From positions 1-64,000 of the forward strand of contig NZ_WBKP01000002.1 of NCBI RefSeq assembly GCF_009602465.1: DNA of 64,000 nucleotides. The letters are read 5' to 3'. Positions 34,240 to 42,295 of the stretch are shown piece by piece (within the stretch, counting starts at the first letter, position 1; each line of letters opens with the position of its first letter). The DNA is from Cumulibacter manganitolerans (GTDB lineage: Bacteria; Actinomycetota; Actinomycetes; Mycobacteriales; Antricoccaceae). The notes beneath the pieces were generated by a model. That model was not told where the DNA came from. It saw only the letters and a program-made list of their open reading frames with translations, and searched no databases. Position numbers and translations under genes: made by a program.

Positions 34240-34298
34240 GAGCGGGGTTCGACGGCGGAAGCGGGCTTCTTTCCCCGCTCTCGCCGCCGAAGCCCGCT
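34240..34298. repeat. Palindromic intergenic repeat, family B copy 2
   Basis: Outer arms of 17 bp pair at 15 positions (starting AGCGGGGTTCG, ending CGAAGCCCGCT) around an inner AGCGGG/CCCGCT stem. It matches the reverse complement of 16896-16954 at 45 of 59 positions. It lies between the stop of the exporter gene and the start of the VOC gene. Confidence 0.6.
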
Positions 34299-34319
34299 GC
34301 CCGCGGCCGACCGACGGTC

Positions 34320-36152
34320 TCAGGCGGCGAGCAGGTCCCGGCGGGCGAGCTGTGCGTAGCGGCCGCCGAGCGCGAGCAGGTCGGCATGCGTGCCGAGCTC
34401 GACCACCCGACCGCCGGCCAGGACGGCGATCTGGTCGGCGTGCTCGATCGTCGAGAGCCGGTGCGCGATGGTGATCGTCGTCCGGCCTTGCACGAGCCGG
34501 TCGAGGGCCGCCTGCAGCTCGCGCTCGGTGTCGTTGTCGAGGGCGGACGTCGCTTCGTCGAGCACCAGCACCTTGGGGTCGCGCAGCAGCGTGCGGGCGA
34601 TCGCCAGGCGTTGCTTCTCGCCGCCGGAGAACCGGTGACCCCGCGAGCCCACCACCGTGTCGAGACCGCGGGGCAGCGCGGCGACCAGGTCGGCGATCTG
34701 GGCGGCGCGAAGGGCGCGCCACAGCTCGGCGTCGCTCGCTTCCGGCTTGGCGAGCAGCAGGTTCTCGCGGATCGACGTGTGCACGAGGTAGGCCTCCTGG
34801 GTGACGACGCCGACCACGGTCGCGAGGGTCTCCGGGGCGAGGTCGCGCAGGTCGACCCCGTCGATGCGGACCCGGCCGGTGGTGGGGTCGTAGATCCGCG
34901 AGACCAGCGACGCCAGGGTGCTCTTGCCCGAGCCGGTCTCGCCGACGAGCGCGAGCGAGCCGCCGGCCGGCACCCGCAGCGCGACGTCGCGCAGCGCGGG
35001 GGAGCCGGTTCCGGGGTAGCGGAAGCCGACGTCCTCGAAGCGCACCTCGCCGCGCACCGTCTCGGGGTCGAGCGCCACGGGGTGTGCGGGAGCCGGGACG
35101 TCGATCGGCAGGTCGAGGTAGTCGAAGATCCGGCTGAACAGGGCCAGCGAGGAGATCCACTGCACGCCGACGTTCAGCAGGCCCAGGATCGGCCGGAAGA
35201 TCGACGCCTGCAGCGCGCTGAACGCCACGAGGGTCCCGATCGTCATGCCGCCGGACGTCGCCGGGAAGCCCGCCGCCAGGTAGATCAGCGCCGGGATCGT
35301 GGCGAAGATGATGGTCATCGTCGACATCCGCCAGCGGCCGGCCAGCTGCGCGCGGACCTCGAGGTCGGCGATGTCGCGCGAGGCCTCGCCGAACCGCTCG
35401 CTGGAGCGCCCGGTGGCGCCCAGCGTCTTGATCAGCAGCGCGCCGGAGACCGAGAGCCGTTCCTCGATCTGGGACTGCAGGTCGGCGCGCCGCCGCTGCA
35501 GCTCGGTGGTCTTGTCGCGACGCATCAGCGCGACCTTGCGGCTGATGTAGATGGCCGGGGGCAGGACGACGAGCGAGAGCAGCGACAGCCGCCAGGACAG
35601 CGCGAGCATCGCGATCGCCGTGCCGACCGCCGTCGTGACGTTGGAGGCGATCGAGGTGGCCGTGCTGGTGACGACGTTCTGCATGCCGGAGATGTCGTTG
35701 GTCAGCCGCGACTGCACCTCCCCGCTGCGCTCGCGGGTGAAGAAGGCCATGGACTGCTTCTGCAGGTGGTCGAAGACGTCGACCCGCATGCGGTGCATGA
35801 CCTGCTGGCCGATGGTGGTCGAGAGCCAGGTCTGCAGGACGCCGAGGACGCTGCTGGCCACCGCGATGCCGATCATGCCGGCCACCGCCCAGACCAGCAG
35901 GGCGGTGTCGGCGTGCGGAAGCGCGTCATCGATGACGGCGCGCACGAGGAACGGCTGCGCCAGCGAGATCACCGACGAGCCGACGATGAGCGCGACGACG
36001 AGGGTGATGGCGGCGCGGTGCGGCGCGAAGAGGGCGGCGACGCGGCGCAGCGAGACCGGGGACTGCGCGAGCTGGGCGCGGTCCGCGGGATCGACCCGGG
36101 CGGGGCCGCGGGCGCCGGGACCACCGCCTCCGGCAAGGAACGGCTCGGACAC
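34320..36152 (-). CDS. ABC exporter, ABCB/MsbA-type half transporter
   Basis: A 610-residue fusion of an N-terminal six-helix membrane domain (about residues 40-330) and an ATPase (about 360-600). The GTG start at 36152 has GGAGAGGAG upstream. Walker A GETGSGKSTL, Q-loop VTQEAYLVHTSIREN, signature RFSGGEKQRLAIA, Walker B VLVLDEATSALD and the switch His in IAHRLST are intact. It would act as a homodimeric exporter of lipids, drugs or peptides. It is divergent from a MarR-family gene, and a perfect palindrome lies between, so MarR probably represses it until its ligand, perhaps an exported compound, appears. Confidence 0.95.
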   Translation of the reverse strand: MSEPFLAGGGGPGARGPARVDPADRAQLAQSPVSLRRVAALFAPHRAAITLVVALIVGSSVISLAQPFLVRAVIDDALPHADTALLVWAVAGMIGIAVASSVLGVLQTWLSTTIGQQVMHRMRVDVFDHLQKQSMAFFTRERSGEVQSRLTNDISGMQNVVTSTATSIASNVTTAVGTAIAMLALSWRLSLLSLVVLPPAIYISRKVALMRRDKTTELQRRRADLQSQIEERLSVSGALLIKTLGATGRSSERFGEASRDIADLEVRAQLAGRWRMSTMTIIFATIPALIYLAAGFPATSGGMTIGTLVAFSALQASIFRPILGLLNVGVQWISSLALFSRIFDYLDLPIDVPAPAHPVALDPETVRGEVRFEDVGFRYPGTGSPALRDVALRVPAGGSLALVGETGSGKSTLASLVSRIYDPTTGRVRIDGVDLRDLAPETLATVVGVVTQEAYLVHTSIRENLLLAKPEASDAELWRALRAAQIADLVAALPRGLDTVVGSRGHRFSGGEKQRLAIARTLLRDPKVLVLDEATSALDNDTERELQAALDRLVQGRTTITIAHRLSTIEHADQIAVLAGGRVVELGTHADLLALGGRYAQLARRDLLAA

Positions 36153-36179
36153 GCGGGCTCCTCTCCTTCGGACGACTTA

Positions 36180-36194
36180 GTGAGGTTACCTCAC
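36180..36194. promoter_or_regulatory. MarR operator candidate GTGAGGT-T-ACCTCAC
   Basis: A perfect 7-bp palindrome around one central base lies between the exporter start (36152) and the MarR gene; a further TCAC-N6-GTGA overlaps at 36191-36204. Size and symmetry fit a MarR dimer, which would control both genes. Confidence 0.7.
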
Positions 36195-36216
36195 AATGAG
36201 GTGAACGCGGCATCGG

Positions 36217-36222
36217 TAGGAT
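36217..36222 (+). promoter_or_regulatory. -10 box TAGGAT of a leaderless MarR transcript
   Basis: TAGGAT lies exactly seven bases upstream of GTG 36230, the spacing of leaderless actinobacterial mRNAs. This supports GTG 36230 over ATG 36221, which would sit inside the promoter. Confidence 0.6.
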
Positions 36223-36229
36223 GCATTCC

Positions 36230-36667
36230 GTGACCGACGACACCGACCTGCTGGCGGACCTCATCCGGGAGGTCTCCCGGGCCCTGCGCCGCCGCACCGT
36301 CGCGATCGTCGAGCCGTACGGGCTCACCGCCCACCAGTACCGCGCGATGCGGATGATCGCGCAGGGCACGCCGACCGACCACAAGGTCGTCACCCCGCTG
36401 CGGCTGTCGGACATCGCCGAGCGGCTGCGCATCGTCGCGCGATCGGCGACCGACGTGATCGACGACCTCGAGGCAAAGGGTTTCGTGCAGCGCGCCCCGC
36501 ACCCCACCGATCGTCGCTCCACGGTGGTGCTGCTGACCGCCCGTGGCCGCGACGTCCTCGACGAGGTCGAGGAGCACCGCGCGGTCGATGCGCGGCAGTT
36601 CTTCGCCCGGCTGGACGCCGCGGAGCGCCGCCAGCTCGTCCACCTGCTGCACCGGCTCGAGCCCTAG
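36230..36667 (+). CDS. MarR family transcriptional regulator
   Basis: About 145 residues from GTG 36230. The winged helix is clear: LTAHQYRAMRMIAQGTPT, LRLSDIAERLRIVARSATDVIDDLEAKGFVQRAPHPTDRRST in part (recognition helix then wing with the conserved DRR), then VLLTARGRDVLDEVEEHR and a C-terminal dimerisation helix. It probably represses the divergent exporter and itself through the palindrome at 36180-36194. The inducer is likely an aromatic or antibiotic-like compound, as for many MarR proteins, but the sequence does not show this. Confidence 0.92.
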   Translation: MTDDTDLLADLIREVSRALRRRTVAIVEPYGLTAHQYRAMRMIAQGTPTDHKVVTPLRLSDIAERLRIVARSATDVIDDLEAKGFVQRAPHPTDRRSTVVLLTARGRDVLDEVEEHRAVDARQFFARLDAAERRQLVHLLHRLEP

Positions 36668-36757
36668 ACCGGGGGGCGTCCGGCGCCCGGCCGACGGCGA
36701 CCCCGGGCGCTTCGTAGGATTGCCCCACACCCCAACATCGCAGCGAGGTACGCAGCC

Positions 36758-38728
36758 ATGAGTGAGAACGCCGTCCCCGAGGTCGTCTGGGCGCCCACCC
36801 CCGAATACGTCGAGTCCACGAACGTGCACGCGTTCGCCCGGTGGGTCGGCGAGAAGCACGGCGTCGACGTCACGGCGTACAACGACCTGTGGCAGTGGTC
36901 GATCGACCACCTCGAGGACTTCTGGGCGGCCGTGTGGGAGTACTACGACCTCCCCGGCGAGTTCACCGAGGTGCTCGACGAGCACAAGATGCCCGGCGCG
37001 AAGTGGTTCGCCGGCGCCGAGCTGAACCTGGCGGAGTACGTCGTCACCCGCGGCGCCGACGACGACCTGGCGATCATCACCACCGGCGAGCAGGGCGACC
37101 ACGCCGAGCTCACCTGGGCCGAGCTGCGCCGCCAGGTCGCGAGCTTCGCGCACAACCTGCGCGGCCTCGGCGTCCGTCCCGAGGACGTCGTGGTCGGCTA
37201 CCTGCCCAACATCGCCGAGACCATCGTCGCGGCGCTCGCGACGATGTCGATCGGCGCCATCTGGTCCGGCGTCGGGCAGGACTACGCGCCCGCCGCCGCG
37301 GTCGACCGCTTCGCGCAGCTCGAGCCCACGGTGCTGGTGACCGCCGACGGCCACTGGTTCGCGCAGAAGGAGCGCGACCAGCGGGACGCCGTCACGAAGC
37401 TGCGGGCGGGTCTGCCGACCGTGCAGCACTTCATCGGCGTGAGCCGGCTCGGCAAGGGCGTCGCCGACTCCATCCCGTTCGCGCAGATGATCGAGGGAGA
37501 CCACCCGTACGAGCCGCTGCGGGTCGGCTCCGACCATCCGCTGTGGGTGCTGTTCTCCTCCGGGACGACCGGCCTGCCCAAGGGCATCGTGCACTCGCAC
37601 GGCGGCGTCCTGCCGGTCCAGGTCAGCCTGCTGGCGCTCAACTGGGACCTCAAGCGCACCGACCGGTTCATGTGGTACACCTCGCCGTCCTGGGTGATGT
37701 GGAACTGCCTGATCGGCGGGCTGACCGCCGGCGGCGCCATCGTCTGCTACGACGGGGCGCCCATGGCGCCGACCGCCGCGGCGTGCTGGGACGTGGTCGC
37801 GCGCTGCGGAGTTACCATCTTCGGCACCAGCCCCGGCTTCCTCGGCGCCTCGCAGGACCAGGGGGTGCATCCGGCGGCGGACTTCGACCTGTCGGCGCTG
37901 CGCATCATGGGCGTCACCGGCTCGCCGTGCCCCGACCACTCGTTCAAGTACGTGCGCGACGAGGTCGGCGCCATCCCGCTGTTCTCGATGTCCGGCGGCA
38001 CCGACATCGCCGGTGCCTTCGCGATGGGCTCGCCGAACGTGCCGGTGTGGAGCGGCGAGCTGCCGGTGCGCGGCCTGGGCTACAAGGTCGAGGCGTGGGA
38101 CGAGCAGGGCAAGCCGCTGATCGGCGAGGTGGGCGAGCTGGTCTGCGTCGAGCCGCTGCCGTCGATGCCGATCCGGTTCTGGAACGACCCGACCGGCGAG
38201 AAGTACCACAACGCCTACTTCGACCACTACGAAGGCGTCTGGCGGCACGGTGACTGGATCAAGATCACCGACCGCGGCAGCGTGCTCGTGCTCGGCCGCT
38301 CCGACTCCACCCTCAACCGGCACGGCGTGCGGATGGGCTCGGGCGACATCTACTCGGCGGTCGAGTCGATCCCCGAGGTCTCCGAGGCCCTGGTCATCGG
38401 CGCGGAGGAGGCCGACGGCGGCTACTGGATGCCGCTGTTCGTCGTCCTCAACGAGGGTCACCGGCTCACCGACGAGCTCAAGGACCGCATCAAGACGCGG
38501 ATCCGCGAGCTGGCCTCGCCGCGGCACGTGCCCGACGAGATCGTCGCCGTGGACGGCATTCCGCACACCCGCACCGGCAAGAAGCTCGAGGTCCCGATCA
38601 AGCGGATGATCCAGGGCGCGGCGTTCCAGGACGTCGTCAACCCGGACGTCATCGACGTCCCCGAGCACATGTCGGCGTTCCGGAAGATCGCCGAGGACCG
38701 GTTCCGCGAGGTGCAGGGCCGCCGCTAG
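36758..38728 (+). CDS. Acetoacetyl-CoA synthetase
   Basis: A 656-residue ANL-superfamily enzyme of the AACS branch, which forms acetoacetyl-CoA from acetoacetate, ATP and CoA. The length and the N-terminal lid (WAPTPEYVESTNVHAFARWV, YNDLWQWSIDHLEDFWAAVWEY in part) are specific to AACS. The AMP-binding loop is LFSSGTTGLPKGIVHSHGG; SMSGGTDIAGAF and HGDWIKITDRGSVLVLGRSDSTLNRHGVRMGSGDIY in part follow; the C-terminal lysine is in RTGKKLEVP. TAGGAT at 36716-36721 may be its -10 box. It could feed ketone bodies into acyl-CoA metabolism. It is monocistronic. Confidence 0.94.
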   Translation: MSENAVPEVVWAPTPEYVESTNVHAFARWVGEKHGVDVTAYNDLWQWSIDHLEDFWAAVWEYYDLPGEFTEVLDEHKMPGAKWFAGAELNLAEYVVTRGADDDLAIITTGEQGDHAELTWAELRRQVASFAHNLRGLGVRPEDVVVGYLPNIAETIVAALATMSIGAIWSGVGQDYAPAAAVDRFAQLEPTVLVTADGHWFAQKERDQRDAVTKLRAGLPTVQHFIGVSRLGKGVADSIPFAQMIEGDHPYEPLRVGSDHPLWVLFSSGTTGLPKGIVHSHGGVLPVQVSLLALNWDLKRTDRFMWYTSPSWVMWNCLIGGLTAGGAIVCYDGAPMAPTAAACWDVVARCGVTIFGTSPGFLGASQDQGVHPAADFDLSALRIMGVTGSPCPDHSFKYVRDEVGAIPLFSMSGGTDIAGAFAMGSPNVPVWSGELPVRGLGYKVEAWDEQGKPLIGEVGELVCVEPLPSMPIRFWNDPTGEKYHNAYFDHYEGVWRHGDWIKITDRGSVLVLGRSDSTLNRHGVRMGSGDIYSAVESIPEVSEALVIGAEEADGGYWMPLFVVLNEGHRLTDELKDRIKTRIRELASPRHVPDEIVAVDGIPHTRTGKKLEVPIKRMIQGAAFQDVVNPDVIDVPEHMSAFRKIAEDRFREVQGRR

Positions 38729-38769
38729 CCTCCCGGCCGCCGGCGAGTACGCCGGCTGCATCCGCGGAT

Positions 38770-38860
38770 GCGGTGGGATCTGCCCCGCTATCGGCGCGAG
38801 AGCGGGGTACAACCCACCGCGAGCGGTGAGAGCGGGGCACAACTCACCGCGAGCCGCGGG
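38770..38860. repeat. Palindromic intergenic repeat, family A copies 2 and 3
   Basis: Two 30-bp tandem units (38801-38830, 38831-38860) share AGCGGGG, ACAAC and CACCGCGAG with few changes. The first also pairs with GCGGTGGG and CCCCGCT at 38770-38789, forming a hairpin. CAACCCACCGCGAG is identical to the right arm at 30916-30929. A related CACAACCCGCCGCGA occurs at 52099-52113. Confidence 0.65.
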
Positions 38861-38866
38861 TGCTGG

Positions 38867-40069
38867 CTAGCCGAGCGGGACGCCGGCGCGGATCACCGTC
38901 CGGTCGGGCAGGTGGTCGACCACCGCAGCCGAGAGCGTCTCGCCGGCGACCAGCACGAGGTCGGCCTCGTCGCCGACCTCGATCCCCGGCGTGCCGGCCA
39001 GCGCATCCGGTCGTGGCGCCGCCGGATCGATGACCTGCCGGCCGCCGAGCGTCGCGGCGTACGCCCCGTGCCGGAGCTCGTCGTCGGTCTTGAGGTTCTG
39101 GCTCCAGCACAGCTGGAACAGCCGGTTCCACATGTCACCGTCGCCGTACGGCGACCAGTAGTCGCGCATGCCGTCCTGCCCGAGCCCGACCCGGACGCCG
39201 GCCGCGACCAGCTCGCGGAACGGGATCTGGACGCTGCCGCGCGGGGCGACCGTCGCGATCGCCACGTCGAGCTCGACCAGCTGCTCGATCAGCGTGCGGA
39301 CCGTCCGCTCGTCGTTCGAGCCGAGAGCCAGGGCGTGCGAGATCGTGCACCGCCCGTGCATGCCGAGCGCGCGTACCCGCTCGAAGACGAGATCCCAGGA
39401 GAAGGCACCCAGGGTGCCGGTCTCGTGGATGTGCAGGTCGACCGGCTTTTGGTATTTCTCGGCGAGGCCGAACACCACGTCGAGGTGACCCTTGGGGTCC
39501 CGGTCGATCGCGCACGGGTCGATGCCGCCGACGACGTCGATGGCGCCGAGGGTGAGTGCCTGGTCGAGGATCCGCGCCGTCGGCGGGTCGGAGATGATGC
39601 CGGACTGCGGGAAGCCCATGATCGTCACGTCGCACTCGCGGGCGTACCGCTCCTTCGCCTCGAGGACGCCGTCCAGGCGCTCGAGACCCGCGTCGGAGTC
39701 GATCTGCGCGTAGCTGCGCACCTTCGTCGTCCCGCGCGAGATCATCCGGCCGAGCATCGCGGAGGCCTTCTCGGCGATCGGTGCGTCCTCCCGCCAGCCG
39801 GCGCGGTCGGCCAGGATGTGCTCGCGCAGCGAGGGTCCCGCCGTGTGCGAGCGGAACGGCAGCCCCCACCGGGTCGAGTCGAGGTGCACGTGGACGTCGG
39901 CGAAGGATGGCAGCGCGATGAGCCCCGCGCCGTCGACGGTCTCGCCGTCGAGCGCGTCCCCGGCCCCCGGCGAGGCGGGGTCGATCGCGACGATCACGCC
40001 GTCCGCGCAGGACAGGTCGACGGGGTCCCCGCCCCAGGGGCGCACATTGCGGATCGTCGTACGGGCCAT
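38867..40069 (-). CDS. Amidohydrolase, cytosine-deaminase-like
   Basis: A 400-residue metal-dependent amidohydrolase. The metal and active-site series matches CodA: FADVHVHLDST (HxH), DLHIHETGTLG, TISHALALG (third His) and GLGQDGMRDYWSPYGDGDM (catalytic Asp). N- and C-terminal beta-sandwich segments flank the barrel (TIRNVRPWGGDPVDLSCAD; ADLVLVAGETLSAAVVDHLP). In CodA this fold deaminates cytosine; related enzymes act on other pyrimidines, isoguanine or N-acyl compounds, so substrate is not certain. It is monocistronic, preceded by a 159-bp inverted-repeat element. Confidence 0.9.
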   Translation of the reverse strand: MARTTIRNVRPWGGDPVDLSCADGVIVAIDPASPGAGDALDGETVDGAGLIALPSFADVHVHLDSTRWGLPFRSHTAGPSLREHILADRAGWREDAPIAEKASAMLGRMISRGTTKVRSYAQIDSDAGLERLDGVLEAKERYARECDVTIMGFPQSGIISDPPTARILDQALTLGAIDVVGGIDPCAIDRDPKGHLDVVFGLAEKYQKPVDLHIHETGTLGAFSWDLVFERVRALGMHGRCTISHALALGSNDERTVRTLIEQLVELDVAIATVAPRGSVQIPFRELVAAGVRVGLGQDGMRDYWSPYGDGDMWNRLFQLCWSQNLKTDDELRHGAYAATLGGRQVIDPAAPRPDALAGTPGIEVGDEADLVLVAGETLSAAVVDHLPDRTVIRAGVPLG

Positions 40070-40089
40070 GCCAGGACCGTACCCCGCAT

Positions 40090-40248
40090 CTGACCCGGCG
40101 GCCCTCCGGAGAACGTCGCGGTGCCCGGGCTCGTCGCGACATGCGGGGACACCCGGCGGTGCTCCGGAAAACGTCGCGCAAGAGCACCGTTGGCCACCCG
40201 GGATGGCGCGGCGGCCTCCGGCGCGACGTTCTCCGGTCGCCGGGTCAG
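40090..40248. repeat. 159-bp inverted-repeat element with three related arms
   Basis: CTGACCCGGCG (40090-40100) and CCGGAGAACGTCGCG (40106-40120) recur in inverse order and orientation at 40222-40236 and 40238-40248. A third copy of the left arm, identical at 25 of 28 positions, lies in direct orientation at 40151-40178. The right end overlaps the VOC stop codon. There is no coding capacity; it could be a MITE-like insertion or a large terminator. Confidence 0.7.
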
Positions 40249-40631
40249 GAACCCGCGTAGGTCCCGAAGCTCCACATGTTGCCCTCGCGGTCGCGGACGG
40301 TGAAGCCGCGCGAGCCGTAGTCGGCGTCCGCGAGCTCGTGCACGACCTCCGCGCCGAGGCGGCCGGCCCGGGCGCGGACCGCGTCGGGGTCGCCGCACAC
40401 GACGTAGACGCCCTGCGCGCCGCGCGCGGTGGCGTGCTCGCTCCCGAGGGCTCGGCTGCTCACCATCACGCGACCTCCCTCGGGCCAGAGCATCTCGCTG
40501 TGGCGGACGAGATCCGGATTCCGGTCGGCGGGGACCCGGATGCCCTCGGTGAAGCCGAGCGCGGTGAGCCAGGCGCGGGCCGCGTCGGCGTCGTCGTAGG
40601 TGAATGCGGGCCAGATGCTGTGATCAGTCAT
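40245..40631 (-). CDS. VOC-superfamily (glyoxalase-like) protein
   Basis: A 128-residue single-module VOC protein (WPAFTYDDADAARAWLTALGF; MLWPEGGRVMVSS; QGVYVVCGDPDAVRARAG; GFTVRDREGNMWSFGTYAG, the last carrying the family's terminal Glu/Asn pattern). Related to the PhnB/YdeM-like or bleomycin-resistance-like class. It starts inside the end of the AraC gene (8-bp overlap), so the two are made together and may share a ligand. The stop lies within the right arm of the repeat at 40090-40248. Confidence 0.85.
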   Translation of the reverse strand: MTDHSIWPAFTYDDADAARAWLTALGFTEGIRVPADRNPDLVRHSEMLWPEGGRVMVSSRALGSEHATARGAQGVYVVCGDPDAVRARAGRLGAEVVHELADADYGSRGFTVRDREGNMWSFGTYAGS

Positions 40632-41493
40632 GCTCCCCACCGTGCCCGAGGTCGTGGGCGAGGTCTTGTACGAATGCGAGCCGGTCCGAGCGCCGCCACC
40701 GCGTCGGTGTCGTGCCGGCCAGTGCCCGCCAGTCGCGCGTGAGGTGCGGCTGGTCGGCGAACCCGGCCAGCGCGGCGGCCTCTGCGAGCGGACGCTCGGC
40801 GCGGATGAGCGCCGTCGTGTACTCGAACCGGCGCAGCCGGCACGCCTGCTTGGGGGTGACGCCGAGCTCGCGGACGAACTCCTGCTCCAGGTGCCGGACC
40901 GACCAGCCGACGTCCCGCGCGATCTCCCGGACCGGTGCCCGGCCGCGGGTCCGCCGGATAACCGACCAGGCCCGGACGATCTCGGCGCGGGGCGCGGGCG
41001 GCCGCCGGCCGCCCAGCCGGGCACCGAGCAACTGCTCCTCGACCGACGCACACGGGACTCCCAGACCCACCGTCCGGCCGGTGACGGCCTTGCAACCGGA
41101 CCCGGCCGTGTGCGCCGCGTCGAGCAGCCGCCGCGCGGCCGGCTCGGCGAGCTCGGCGAGGTCGATGACGCGCTGCGCGAGGTCCGCGGCCGGGACGCCG
41201 AACAACGCCCGGCTAGCGAGGGGATCGATGGCCAGCTGCACGCCGCTCTGGCGGGTGCCGTGGTGGATGGTGGCGGGGCGGGTGTGCAGGCCCGCGATGC
41301 TCGCGGCGTACCGGCGGCGCCGGCCGTCGAAGGCGATGTCCAGCGACTCGCCGATCGCCACCACGAAGGTCAGTGTGGTCGACGGCAGCCCGACGTGCTC
41401 GCCGGGCGGGACGTCGTCGTAGGCGTAACCGACGAAGGAGCGCACCGCTCCGCGCAGCGCCGGATCGATGGGATGCTCGATCTGCTGTCCCAT
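40624..41493 (-). CDS. AraC family transcriptional regulator
   Basis: 289 residues from ATG 41493. The C-terminal double HTH is plain: REIARDVGWSVRHLEQEFVRELGVTPKQACRLRRFEYTTALIRAERPLAEAAALAGFADQPHLTRDWRALAG, cited here only as residues about 195-270. The N-terminal part has an AraC-type ligand domain (PPGEHVGLPSTTLTFVVAIG) and an insert with two Cys (SGCKAVTGRTVG; GVPCASV). It is translationally coupled to the downstream VOC gene and divergent from a nitroreductase gene 78 bp away, which it may also control. Confidence 0.9.
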   Translation of the reverse strand: MGQQIEHPIDPALRGAVRSFVGYAYDDVPPGEHVGLPSTTLTFVVAIGESLDIAFDGRRRRYAASIAGLHTRPATIHHGTRQSGVQLAIDPLASRALFGVPAADLAQRVIDLAELAEPAARRLLDAAHTAGSGCKAVTGRTVGLGVPCASVEEQLLGARLGGRRPPAPRAEIVRAWSVIRRTRGRAPVREIARDVGWSVRHLEQEFVRELGVTPKQACRLRRFEYTTALIRAERPLAEAAALAGFADQPHLTRDWRALAGTTPTRWRRSDRLAFVQDLAHDLGHGGEHD

Positions 41494-41571
41494 GTGCGCC
41501 ACGGTAGCGCGCGGCCGGTGGCGGCGGGGCCGGGTTGACAGGGCGGACGTCGGAAGTGGTCGAATGGCTGC

Positions 41572-42216
41572 ATGACTGACGCTCCCTTCGACCTCGCGGT
41601 CACCGACAAGCTGCTGTCCACCACCCGCGCCGTGCGCAAGCGCCTGGACCTGGACCGCCCGGTCGAGCGGGAGGTGCTGCTGGAGTGCATCGACCTCGCG
41701 CAGCAGGCGCCGACCGGCGGCAACCGCCAGAAATGGCACTGGCTCGTCGTCACCGACGAGGCCAAGCGCCGCGAGCTCGGCCGGATCTACCAGGACGCGT
41801 CGGCGGAGTACCTCGCCGCGCCGCCGGCCGACGCGCCGAACCTCGACCCGGAGCAGCAGTCGCGGGTGCGGTCGAGCTCCCGCTACCTGCGCGACGTGAT
41901 GCCCGACGTCCCCGCGCTGGTCGTGCCGTGTGCCGAGGGCCGCCCGGAGGACCTGTCGATCGCGGCGCAGGCCTCGTGGTACGGCTCGATCATCCCGGCG
42001 GTGTGGAGCTTCATGCTCGCGCTGCGCTCCCGCGGCCTGGGATCCTGCTACACCACCCTGCACCTCAACGAGGAGCAGCGGGCCGCGGACCTCCTGGGCA
42101 TCCCGGACGGCATCACCCAGCTCGCTCTGCTGCCGGTGGCCTACACCAAGGGAACCGATTTCAAGCCCGTCAAGCGTCCGCCTGCCGAACAGATCGTGTC
42201 CTTCGATACCTGGTAG
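41572..42216 (+). CDS. Nitroreductase family protein
   Basis: A 214-residue FMN-dependent oxidoreductase of the nitroreductase family: TTRAVRKRLDLDRPVEREVLLE with the FMN-phosphate Arg pair, then AQQAPTGGNRQKWHWLVVTD (typical FMN-binding segment), YGSIIPAVWSFMLALRSRGLGSCYTTL and the terminal LLPVAYTKGTDFKPVKRPP. Such proteins reduce nitroaromatics, quinones or flavins with NAD(P)H. It is divergent from the AraC gene and precedes the acyl-CoA carboxylase promoter by about 20 bp. Physiological substrate unknown. Confidence 0.9.
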   Translation: MTDAPFDLAVTDKLLSTTRAVRKRLDLDRPVEREVLLECIDLAQQAPTGGNRQKWHWLVVTDEAKRRELGRIYQDASAEYLAAPPADAPNLDPEQQSRVRSSSRYLRDVMPDVPALVVPCAEGRPEDLSIAAQASWYGSIIPAVWSFMLALRSRGLGSCYTTLHLNEEQRAADLLGIPDGITQLALLPVAYTKGTDFKPVKRPPAEQIVSFDTW

Positions 42217-42237
42217 GTAACGACCGCCCTTCGACCT

Positions 42238-42267
42238 TTGCTCACTCTCTTTACATACATGTAAAGT
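42238..42267 (+). promoter_or_regulatory. Promoter and 18-bp TetR operator of the acyl-CoA carboxylase operon
   Basis: TTGCTC (42238-42243), an 18-bp spacer and TAAAGT (42262-42267) form a promoter. Overlaid on spacer and -10 is the perfect palindrome CTTTACAT-AC-ATGTAAAG (42249-42266). The operon's second gene is a TetR regulator, the obvious ligand of this site, giving negative autoregulation. Confidence 0.7.
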
Positions 42268-42295
42268 GCCGAGCAGTCGACTGGGAGGGTGGCCG

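Noticed and set aside
36221-36229. ATG 36221 as MarR start
   Set aside because: It lies inside the -10 region TAGGAT; GTG 36230 is seven bases downstream of that box, as in leaderless genes.
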